Shown piece by piece: positions 10,801-19,810 of a DNA stretch of 64,000 bases. The stretch comes from Prorocentrum cordatum (lineage: Eukaryota > Sar > Dinophyceae > Prorocentrales > Prorocentraceae). The notes beneath the pieces are model-generated. The model saw nothing but the letters and a program-made list of their open reading frames with translations, searched no databases and was not told the origin of the DNA. The stretch's first letter is position 1, and each line of letters begins with the position of its first letter. The stretch covers positions 905,780 to 969,779 of the forward strand of contig CAUYUJ010011558.1 in assembly GCA_963575745.1 (NCBI GenBank), read 5' to 3'. A program made the translations under genes and the position numbers.

Positions 10801-11545
10801 AGTGTCGCCAGCAGATCAGCCAGGACGGCGCGCTGCGGGCAGACCGTCGGAGCCCGTGCGAGTACGCGGGAAGGCCGGAGCAGCCTCGACGGCCTTGGAG
10901 TTGCAGCTTCTTGGAGGGCTCGACCAGTTGTCGGGCGGCTTGGTCGCTGTCCACCTCCACGCGACTGTCTTCGCTTGGGCACGGAGGCCAGTGCCAGCTT
11001 GATGTCGTACCCGCCCCTCGAGGCCTGCACGGGTGGCACGTCCGGCGTCTGGTGCTCCTCTGCTTCTCGAGCGCGCCGTGGAAACGGAGGCTGTGGGTTG
11101 ACGGCCTTGATGCGCTCTGTGCTGAGGGTGCCTTTGTCTTCGGGTCCCTCGGTGACTCGTGTACAGAGGTCAGATGCGCTGCCGAACTTTTCCGCTCGGG
11201 CCAGTCGGCCGATGTCGACGTAGAACACGCAGAACGGGTCGGCGGTATCTCAGACTCGCCCCCATGCAAGGTCTGTCGTGGGTGAGGTCGTTTTTTGCTG
11301 TCGGGCCGGCTGTCCAGGCTGTTCCCCGTCGGGCACGTCAGGAGCAGATGGGTCTACCCCTGTGCCGTTTACAGCGAGCTTGAAGCAGTAATGCGCTGCG
11401 GGGGCGCTGCCGATGAGTGTCCGCGGGCACCGTCGCAGCGGCGTACGATGCGCGCGCGCGCCTTGGTGCCTTGGTCCGTAGCCCCTTTGGCTTGAGCCTT
11501 CGGCCAGCGCCCGAAGCCCGAGGCTGCCTCGCTCCCGCCACCAGC
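10801..11545. other. Upstream of the lipase maturation factor gene
   Basis: No exon was recognised. This DNA should hold the promoter and 5' leader of the downstream gene, but dinoflagellate promoter signals are too weak to mark by eye. Confidence 0.4.
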
Positions 11546-14074
11546 ATGGCGCCGCCCAGGGCCAGCGCCCGCCGCCCGCCGCCTCGCGGGGGGCCCGCCG
11601 AGGGCGACCCGCTGCTCCGCCCCGCGGGCGCCGCGGCTGCGGGCACCACCGCCGCGGCCGCCGGTGCCTCGCCCGCGCTCCTGGAGTGGCAGCGCAGCTG
11701 GCGCGCCGAGTCCACCTACTGGCTGGCGCGGGTGGCGCTGTACCGGGCGATGGGCGGGGTCTACCTGGTGGCTTTTTCGATGATCCTCGGGGCGTGCGTT
11801 AGCCCACTGCGTGTTTACCCCGTCCTGCTCCACCAACAGCGCGCAGCTTGCGTCGGGCCTTCTGACACCGCCTGCGTCGTATCCGCAGAACCCCAGTGTA
11901 AAAGCACGAGTTCGTGCTAGCACGCGTTCTGAGGATCCTCGACCTTCCTGGTGTCCCTGCAGCAGAACAAGGCTCTACTGGGCGACCTCGGCCTGGAGCC
12001 AGCAAGGCGGGCCGCCATCTGGAGCTCGAGGCCCAGGCCGGCATTCGATGCGTTCGGCTTCGGCGACGCGCAGCTGGACGTGGCCGCGCTGGCGGGCATC
12101 GTGTCGGCCGCCCTCATGGTGTTCTCGAGGGTCGGCAGCGGTCTGCTCCCGCTCGCCTGCTGGCTCCTGCACCTGTCCGTCGTGAACCTGGAGTCGACGT
12201 ACATCATGCACTACGGCTGGGAGTGGCAGACGCTGGAGACAGGGTTCCTGGTAGCGTTTCTCTACCCTCCGTTCTCGCGCCCCCTCTTTCCTCGGAGCCA
12301 CCCGCCACCGTTCGTCGTGATCTGCCTGATGCGCTGGCTGGCCTTCCGGGTGATGCTGGGCACCGGGCTGAGCAAGCTCGGACGGCGCGCGTCTAGTTGC
12401 TGGCGCGCGCTGACCTGCACGGCCACCCACTACGAGACGCAGCCCATCCCGAACGCGCTCGCGTGGTTCATGCACCACCTGCCGATGCCCGTGCACCAGC
12501 TGGAGTGTGCGCTCGTGCTGGCCGTCGAGGTTGTGGGGCCCTGGCTCCTCCTGGTCCCACTGCGGCTTCCACGCCGCTCGGGAGGCGCGATCCCCGTGGG
12601 CTTCATGGCGTGCATCTTGCTCACTGGCAGCTACGCCTACATAAACTGGATCACCCTGGTGCCCATGCTCGCTTGCTTCGACGACGCTCTGTTGTCCGCC
12701 TGGGTCTTCTCCGAAGCCTCCGTGGCCGAGGCGAAGGCCGCGGACCTGGCGTGGGCCGAGGCCGCGCCCTGCGACGTGGGAGAGCCCCTGCCGGTCCTCG
12801 GCGGCTGGGGCGACTTCGTGCTGCGCTATAGCCCGCTGTCGGGCCCGGCGGCGCCCGAGCGCGAGACGGAGCCGCGGTGCAGCTCCGTGCAGCGCGGGGC
12901 CATGATGTGGGCATGCGCGCTGCTGGCCCTGCGGGTTGCCGTCGGCTCCCTGGAGGCCCTCCCGGAGATGCTGTCGCCCTCCCCGTGGCTGCGCTTCTAC
13001 GACGACTGCTTCCTCGTTAACGCGTACGGTGTGTTCGGTTCCATCAGCAGCAGGCGCTTCGCCCTCACGCTGGAGTACACCCACGACAACGAGAGCTGGT
13101 CCCGGCTCGACTTCCCGGCGCTGCCTGGGTCTCCAGACCGCGTGCCCGCGTTCGTCACCCCATACCACTATCGCGCCGACTGGCAGGCGTGGATAGAAGT
13201 GACGGCGCGCATGGAAGAGCATGCGGCCGACGCTTGGCTGTCGCGAGGCATCCCGGAGTTCTTGCGGGTGCTCCTGGCGAAGGTGCTCGCGGGAGACACC
13301 CAGGCGGCCGCCCTATTGGCCGAGCCTCCAGAGCTGCTGTTTCGGGGCGGGTGCCCCCCTCGCGCCGTGCGAGCGACGCCCCACATCTACTCCTTCTCGC
13401 AGCTGCCGCAGCTCGCGCGCGGGCAGTGGTGGAGCAGGGAGCCGCTGTTCCCAGGAGGGGGCCTCCCCGCAGTGCTTGAGGAGCCCTGGGCGGGCCCCGT
13501 CTCGCAGCTGCCGCCGTGGCGCGACTGGACCCTGCTGTTCTCCGCGCTGTGGCTGGCGGCCTCCGCGCTGCCTCTGCTGCACCTGGGCCTCACGCCCGCC
13601 GGTGGGCCGCCAGATCCGTGCGAGCACGGGATGCACGCGGCCCTGGGCCTCTGGGCCCTGCTGACGTGCGTCCTGGCGCTGCCCGGCCGGCTGCCGACCT
13701 GGGCCGCCTGCTGGATCGCCGCCGCTCTCTCGGGCGCCCTCGCCGCCGCGGCCCGCGCCGCGCGGCGGCGTGGCGCGTGGGCGGGCCCAGTGAAGCTGCT
13801 GGACTCCTGCGAGCAGGCCGTCTGGGCTGCGCCCTGCGTGCTGTGCGGCGCGGCCGCGCTCGCGCTGGCGCTCGGCGGCCAGCTCTGGTGGGCCGCGGCC
13901 CTGATGGCTGTCGCGTGCGCGGCACAGCTGGCGCTGTTCGCCTGGCTCGCCCGCGGCGGCACCGCGGACGGGCTCCTGGCCGCCGCGGCACAGCTGACCG
14001 CCGCGGCGCTGCTGGCCGGCGCCAGGGCAGCCGCCTTCGAGCCGCCCGCGCGGGCAGCAAACACCAACGCTTGA
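11546..14074 (+). CDS. Lipase maturation factor family membrane protein, 2 exons
   Basis: Lipase maturation factors are multi-pass ER membrane proteins; in animals LMF1 is needed for folding of secreted lipases. Exon 1 (ATG 11546 to about 11776) ends STYWLARVALYRAMGGVYLVAF. Exon 2 (about 11948-14074) begins LVSLQQNKALLGDLGL. About 785 residues in total. Family signatures in order: NKALLGDLGL; LETGFLVAFLYPP; LMRWLAFRVMLGTGLSKL; THYETQPIPNALAWFMHHLP; then a C-terminal segment with NAYGVFGSI, LEYTHDNESW, ETYP-like FVTPYHYRADWQAWI and WWSREP. Many hydrophobic segments fit a polytopic protein. The last 180 residues add extra Ala/Leu-rich membrane segments. The first ATG follows an open GC-rich stretch, so the N-terminus is less certain than the rest. 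Which protein it helps fold here is unknown. Confidence 0.92.
11777..11947 (+). mobile_element. Introner-like element, family C (LMF intron 1)
   Basis: The insert interrupts YLVAF|LVSLQQNK. Its ends are inverted repeats: 11777-11803 (TCGATGATCCTCGGGGCG...) and 11916-11942 (...GAGGATCCTCGA) match at 20 of 27 positions. The exact junction is unclear because TTC occurs at both edges. The best protein alignment does not give a standard donor or acceptor; a CTGCAG acceptor further right would shorten the join by one residue. No other copy was found in the window. Confidence 0.65.
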
Positions 14075-14520
14075 TTCTCCCGTGTTCGTCGCCTCAGGGG
14101 CGTTGCATTGTCTCCCTCTCTCGACTTGGCCGCGGGACTTGCGCTCCCCGCTGTCTCCTCGGTCGAGCGTGTGTCGTAACGTGGGTGGTTTCCCCAGTCG
14201 AGCGTTTGTCGTGCCGTGGTTGGATGCTCTGGGCCGCCTCCCTGTTTGAGCATTCCGCATTCCACGCGCCAGATCGGGGTGCCCTTTGATCTGCTCTCAG
14301 CACTTCCCTGGTTGAGCTTGACCGCCGCAGGCCCCTGGCTGGCTGCCCGCCGCCAGGGTCCACGATGGCGGCACCGTTGCAGCCCAGCTGTCGCTTCTTC
14401 TCGACCAGGCGTGCCTACCGGCGTGTCCCCTTGGGCGTGTGGGCTCGCGCGGCGGGGCACCGTGTAGAAGTGCACGTGTCGTTTATGCGTGGGGCTTGCC
14501 TGTTCGCCAGGCTTGGCTTT
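14075..14520. other. 3' flank of LMF gene
   Basis: A 36-bp direct repeat (GTCGAGCGTGTGTCGTAAC at about 14162 and GTCGAGCGTTTGTCGTGCC at about 14197) is the only structure seen. No gene was recognised. Confidence 0.45.
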
Positions 14521-14606
14521 ATTCTGTGGGTGGGGGCACCAGAACCCACCCCCACCCCCAGTCAGGGCCCCCACTCTGGTGATACAGGGGGTCCTGGCTG
14601 GGGGTG
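14521..14606. repeat. Strong GC hairpin
   Basis: ACCCCCAGTCAGGGCCCCC faces GGGGGTCCTGGCTGGGGGT across a short loop, a near-perfect 19-bp stem. It could be a transcript-end structure or a small foldback insertion; nothing decides between them. Confidence 0.55.
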
Positions 14607-16250
14607 CGGTCGGGTCTTCGGCGCCTAAGACCTAAGAGCCGCAAAGAAAACCACTCCCACCCCTAGAGCGGCGCGTAGACGGCAGCGCGATGTCCGCAGG
14701 TAGATCCGTTCAATTGTCGGTGCACATACTGGGCACAATAATCTGTCGATAGTGACGTACAGCGCTTCGGCTGGCAGAGGGCACACGTGGGACGGGTAAG
14801 TTTATGCCGCTGCGTCTTCCAGGTCCCACGGATGCGGCGCACGAACACTTGCGGCGGGTGAGTTCTGCGGTTTCGGTTGCAGCGACATTGGTTGGGTGTG
14901 ACGTCGATCAGTTCGCGGATCCGCGACACATCGGTGCACGCCCGGTCCGCTCCACCAACCCCAGGCGCTCCCAACGATGTCCACGAGCTTTCTCAGACCG
15001 GCCCCATACGCCCCCAAGCAGATGCCTACAAGGCCTCGAGAGGGCCGCAGGCCCGCCGGCAGGCGCTCACGAAGCCCCCGAACCCTCCAAGACGCCCCCA
15101 AGAGGCCGCAGGATGGCTCAGGAAGCTCAAGAAATGCATCCAAAAGTCCGTTGCGAACCCTTCAGTGAGACCCAGCGTGTCCTTCCATAGAGCTGTCTGG
15201 CATACGACCCAGGCAACGGTCAGCGCCACGCTTAAAATGGCCCCACGACGGCAGACACATTCCACGGCCTTCCAGCAGGTCTCCTTTGAGATCCCACTCC
15301 GTTCCGTTCAGATCTCCCCAGCCCGCCTTCATTGGAGTTTCCGGGCTGGCCTCCAGGAACACACGTTCTCCCCTCTAAGATGGCCAGGGAGGTTGACCCG
15401 CCCCCCTCCGCGTAACTTATTGTTTCCCACGCAGGACTTCAAACGCTGGCAGATCCGATGCTCGGTTTCTCAACCGGAAACATCCGGTGTCTCAAAATGG
15501 TGTTCCCGTTGCAGCGTTGACCTCATTTTTGGATCGGCGTTTTGCTCCCAGTGTTCAGAACGGCGCTATCGCCCCAGCGCGGGCCACTTTTCTGGATTCG
15601 AGTGCTTGGTATCGCCCCGCTCGTTTCGCCTCCCCCGCATTCCCCTGGTCATCCTACTCAGTCTGCATCTCACACTCCTGCTCCTGCTCATCCCCCTCGC
15701 CCTTCTCTCTCCTCTCCCTCATCCTCCTGATCATCCTCCTGCTCATCCGCCACCTCCTCCTCCAATGTATGCAGCTTCCGTTGCGTGATTGTGCATGACA
15801 CAGTGGGGTTCTTTGAGGGGTTTCCAGTCCCCGTCGGCTAACATAGAAAAGAACAGCACAATGGAAAGGGATAGGTGGGAGGGGAAGGATGTCAGATGTG
15901 GCGCGAGCGCACCTGGCTTACACTTCACTACTCTCCCTCCTCCCTCCTCCCTGAAGCGTGCTCCTCAATTCTCACCTCCTGCTTCCCCCGCCTCCTCCCT
16001 CTTCCTCCCTTCTCATACCTCCTGCACCCCTCTCGCCTCCCTCCTTCTGCCTCCCTTCCTCCTCCCCCCTTGTGCGTGGATGCGCGGGCTGGTCGGCACC
16101 GTCGTTATTGCCGTTGTTGTCAGTTTTTCTGGCTCAAGGTGGCGGAAGAACCTCTTCCACTTCTTAGCCTTTCTGGCAATTTACACACTCCCTCATACTA
16201 CTATTCCCGGACGCGTTTCCTCCATACCAATCGATACCCATTGTGCCTTC
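14607..16250. other. Non-coding, minisatellite and pyrimidine-rich tracts
   Basis: 14940-15120 carries the minus-strand orientation of the GGGGCCTCTTGG minisatellite. 15640-15770 and 15925-16075 are CT-rich with CTCCTCCTC runs. No exon was recognised. Confidence 0.5.
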
Positions 16251-16251
16251 G

Positions 16252-16500
16252 ATGGCTTTTGTAGTTGCAAATGTGTTTGCAGCCGCTTGCGTGTGCAACG
16301 CGGTCGCCGCTGTCGGCATAAAGCACGATAGATCGTTGCCAATCAGACCAGTCGTTACACCGTCGCACAACCGCCGCACTGCTGCGTCCGGCGCACAGCC
16401 GCCGGAACCGCCGAGCGATGCCTTGAGCGCAGAACAGTCGTTCAATCAGTTCCTGAACACACATCAAGACGGTTCGGACTATCCAGTTGCTTGCGGCGTG
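16252..16500 (+). CDS. Possible first exon encoding a signal peptide
   Basis: An ATG at 16252 opens a frame starting MAFVVANVFAAACVCNAVAA, which looks like a secretion signal, followed by a Pro/Ser-rich soluble stretch (EQSFNQFLNTHQDGSDYPV). Codon use resembles the peptidase exons 700 bp downstream on the same strand, and that gene lacks a visible N-terminus. I infer it may be exon 1 of the M11 peptidase. The 3' end is arbitrary: I could not fix the donor. A transcript would decide. Confidence 0.35.
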
Positions 16501-16589
16501 TCCCTCCACCGTGCCAGCGGAGCACTGTTTGGCGACGGTTCGAGCACCGAAGGCCCTGATCTGTGGCCCCTCTCCTTTCTGATCTTTCA

Positions 16590-16800
16590 GTGGCTCGACT
16601 GGGGGGCTGCCTGGGCCGTCTTGGGCCCTCTACGGGTTCTCTTGCGGCCCTCTCGTGGCCCCAAGGGGGCCGTCTTGGGCTCCTCTCTCCGTCTGGGGAG
16701 TCTCGTGGGGCTGTCCTGGGGGCTCTCTTAGGCTGCCCTCGGTTGGCCCCCTCTTGGGCCGCACTGGGCCGTCTCGGGGGGGTTCTTGAGGCTCTGATGT
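16590..16800. repeat. GGGGGCCGTCTTGGG minisatellite
   Basis: Imperfect short units related to 1030-1185, lying in what may be an intron of the peptidase gene. Confidence 0.7.
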
Positions 16801-16899
16801 GGCCAGCTTGAGCTCATGGAAACATTAATGTCCGACATGTTTTTGAATGCACGTTTGCAGGGCCTCATGGCCTTCTCTTTGACGTCGTGGAGGCCTCCT

Positions 16900-17121
16900 G
16901 AGGCCCCTTTGGTGCCTCTTCGTGTCTTCTTGTGAGCTGTCGGGTGCCTCTTGAGGCAAGTGCTATCTTGGTGGCCTTCCTGAGCCGTCTTGGAATCCCT
17001 TGCGCCAGCTGAGGCCCCTTTGGTGCCTCTTCGGGTCTTCTTGTGAGCTGTCGGGTGCCTCTTGAGGCAAGTGCTATCTTGGTGGCCTTCCTGAGCCGTC
17101 TTGGAATCCCTTGCGCCAGTG
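16900..17121 (+). repeat. Recent 111-bp tandem duplication
   Basis: Two consecutive 111-bp units, from GAGGCCCCTTTGG to GCGCCAG, differ at only one or two positions (TCGTGTC against TCGGGTC). The near identity points to a very recent duplication. Confidence 0.95.
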
Positions 17122-17212
17122 GAGCGCCAGGCCGCGTATGGAGCTGTGGGAAGGGGGGGGGGGCGGTGCATGGTGTGAAGCGTGAAGAGGGGGTCCCGGA
17201 GAAGATTTACAG

Positions 17213-19810
17213 AAACCCAACTAGGCAGCTTCATTCTACCACGCCTCAACGTGCCAGAGGGCACGGAGGCGGATTCCGCGTCCGGAGTAACGAACACCAT
17301 GGTGTCACCCATGGGGGCTTACGGCCCGATCCTCGTCGTCTACTTGACGTACGGTGGTCGAACCCCTTACAGGACATTCTCAGAGGTCCAGGGGATGTTC
17401 TGGGACGTTCCAGGCGTCAACGCCGCACAAATGTGTCCGGAGCAGATGGAGTCGGAGGATCGCGCTGCATCGTTCATGCATCGAAATTGCGTGATCCACA
17501 CAGGATTTCTCCATCACGCCGCCGCCAATGTATCGGCGATGCTGCGCGATCTTGCGACCCCGTACTCCTGCCCAATGTGAGCGGATCCCAAGGCGTCAAC
17601 CATGCTCTGTACCATAATTCGTGGCACCAGATGTGGCTTCAGTCCTCTGACGTCGACTTCCTCCAGATGGAGTCGCCTCAGGATCCAGCAACCTGGGGAT
17701 ATCGTTTGTCCTCTCTTACGATGGGCGTATACTTCTCAGCGCCGTACCAGGCACAGATCAGCAGAAGAACCTACAGAAACACGCTGGTGTTTGCACCTGG
17801 GGACCTCTTCATGGCCACTGCTTATGCCCCGACCAGCGGCTGGTGGAACGGGTTTGCCCAGTTCTACCACGCAGCTCAGACCTGGCAAACCATCGTCCAC
17901 GAGGTCTGCGGGCAAGATTTACACCGCGTCTTGGACTTTCGGACTCCCCCCATCCCTCGAGACCCATGACCCAGTGGGAATGGATAAGATCAGGCCTCTA
18001 GCCAGGCCAGGCTTAAAATATATGTATTATGTCTCGGGTGTTTGGTGTCCTTCTTCTGATAAGTCCGAGGCCCCATGGTTACGGCAGCAAGTCTTGCCCG
18101 CAAGGTCGGGCACTCGTGGGGAATGCATCATGCAGGAGGTTACTTGCAGACCGGAGAATTCAATAATTACCTCGACGACGCGATCATGGGCTATCAGCGG
18201 GAGTGGCGGGCCGCGGACGCCAATGTGGTCCATCGATACAGGCTCGGTTGGCTCTCGGGCGCCGAGACAGTGGAGTTCACTCGGGGGTCTGCGGCCACGG
18301 CTGTCGACCTGTCTCCTCTCAACGAGGGGCCCGACGGGCCAGGCGCAGGAGAAACAAAAGATGCCACTGCTCTCCGGACCTCTCCCAGTGCGCCCTCTGG
18401 CCAGAGTTCCGAAGCGAGTCCAGCCGTGGTGACGGGCCCCGAGGAAGCCCAGGCACGCGAAAACAAGAGAGCTGCAATCACAGGTATCAGCACGTTTCTC
18501 TCTTAGGATTTTTGCTCATGAAGCTCCCGTGCGATGAGTGCATAGGGGACAAGGCATCTACAGCAGGTGCGGGTGCTCTCTACCTTTCCTTTCGTGTGGC
18601 GGATGGACCGAACCTCTACGGGGTGGGGGGGGAGGCCGACCATATTTACCTATACGACATCTACAGTCGCGCACGTCTAGTCCTGGTTGACCGCGTTCAT
18701 GTGCACTTCCAGCCCGATGCGAATCAGATGACCGAGTTGTGGACTACATTGGCTGCGGGAGATACGTTCTCCATACCCACTGCCACGATGTGGATTCATG
18801 TTTGCAGCATCGATGTTGCGAGCTATGCCAAGGTAAGTGTCTCAGACACCAGCGAAGCTTCGGCGCGGGCCAGGTGTACGATGCCAGCGGAGACGACAGC
18901 ACCGATAAAAGCGCCGACACCAGCACCGACGCCCGTGCCGACACCAGCACCGACGCCAGCGCCGACACCATCGCCGACGCCATCGCCGTCACCATCGCCG
19001 ACGCCAGCGCCGACACCAGCACCGACGAAGTCACCGACACGAGCGCCGACGCTAGTACCGTCACCATCACCGACGCCAGCACCGACGCCAGCGTCGACGC
19101 CAGCACCGACGCCATCACCGACACCGGCACCGACGCCGCAACCGACGCCATCGCCGACACCAGCACCGACGCCAGCACCAACAAAAGCGCCGACGCCAGT
19201 ACCGACAGCAGCACCGACGCCATCACCGTCACCATCGCCGACGCCAGCACCGACAAAGGCGCCGACGCCAGCACCGACGTCAGCGCCCACGCTTTCACAT
19301 TCACCATTGCCAATGGCGTCGTCGGCGGGAACACACTCCTCTGGCGTTGTCTCCGGCTTGGGCGACCCCCACCTCACTAACATGTACGGCGAGCGGTTTG
19401 ATCTTTACCGGACAGGCAAAAACGTCCTCTTGCAGATTCCGCGATGGAGCAGCGGCAGTAGCGCGTTGTTGCACTTGGAGGCCGACGCCACACGCATGGG
19501 CGACCAGTGCGCTGACGTGTATTTCCAGATGGTGACAATATCTGGGGCCTGGACGAATAAGACAGAAGCAATGCGGTTCTTCGCGAACGGTGACACGCTC
19601 GGCATGCCCAGTAGCATGACTTGGATGCGCTTCGGCAAGGTTGATTTAAAGGTAGTGCATGGCAAAACTCAGCAGGGTACAGACTACCTCAACGTCTTTG
19701 CCAAGCACCTTGCCCGTGCCGGGTTTCCAGTTGGTGGCCTTCTCGGCATTGACGACCACACTGCGGCCAGCGCCCAGCCGTCCGAGTGCACCCGCTCTTT
19801 CTCGCTGTAA
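17213..19810 (+). CDS. M11 (gametolysin-like) secreted zinc metallopeptidase
   Basis: Exons: about 17213-17413, 17593-17903, 18105-18348, 18567-19810; all phases fit (1, 0, 1). Splicing exons 2 and 3 creates [13 protein letters not shown], the zinc-binding HExxH plus third His of M11 peptidases. It is followed by DDAIMGY (Met-turn region), RLGWLS and [11 protein letters not shown]. Exon 4 closes the peptidase domain, then has a Pro/Thr-rich linker of about 130 residues and a C-terminal domain starting [18 protein letters not shown], which resembles a von Willebrand type D start. Algal gametolysins degrade cell-wall or extracellular matrix proteins; a matching role here is inference. Introns: GC-AG 17414-17592, GT-AG 17904-18104, GA-AG 18349-18566. 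A perfect donor-like GTAAGT at 18834 is read through because the frame stays open for 970 bp beyond it. The N-terminus and signal peptide are missing from this block; see 16252-16500. Confidence 0.88.
17414..17592 (+). mobile_element. Introner-like element, family D copy 1 (peptidase intron 1)
   Basis: The insert is flanked by the 9-bp direct repeat GGCGTCAAC (17413-17421 and 17592-17600), a likely target-site duplication. Splicing CAG|GCGTC to CAAG|GCGTC (GC-AG) removes exactly one copy. The ends are imperfect inverted repeats of about 50 bp with the core GATCGCGCTGCATCG. Copies of the same ends occur at 34533-34722 and 37917-38105. Confidence 0.75.
17904..18104 (+). mobile_element. Introner-like element, family E (peptidase intron 2)
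   Basis: A GT-AG intron of 201 bp, phase 0, placed between the HE and VGH of the catalytic motif. TGCGGGCAAGA just inside the 5' end is inverted as TCTTGCCCGCA just inside the 3' end, and AGGTC is repeated at both junctions. No further copy was found in the window. Confidence 0.65.
18903..19300 (+). repeat. Coding minisatellite: Pro/Thr linker
   Basis: CCGACGCCAGCA/CCGACACCA units of 6-12 bp encode (Ala/Ser/Val-Pro-Thr-Pro)n between the peptidase domain and the C-terminal domain. Such linkers are typically extended and O-glycosylated. The absence of stops through about 400 bp supports translation, although the repeat also leaves other frames open. Confidence 0.85.

Noticed and set aside
18834-19330. 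The Pro/Thr tract as an intron starting at GTAAGT
   Set aside because: The frame is open through the tract into a recognisable C-terminal domain, and no good acceptor restores a better join. Kept as coding, with the alternative noted.
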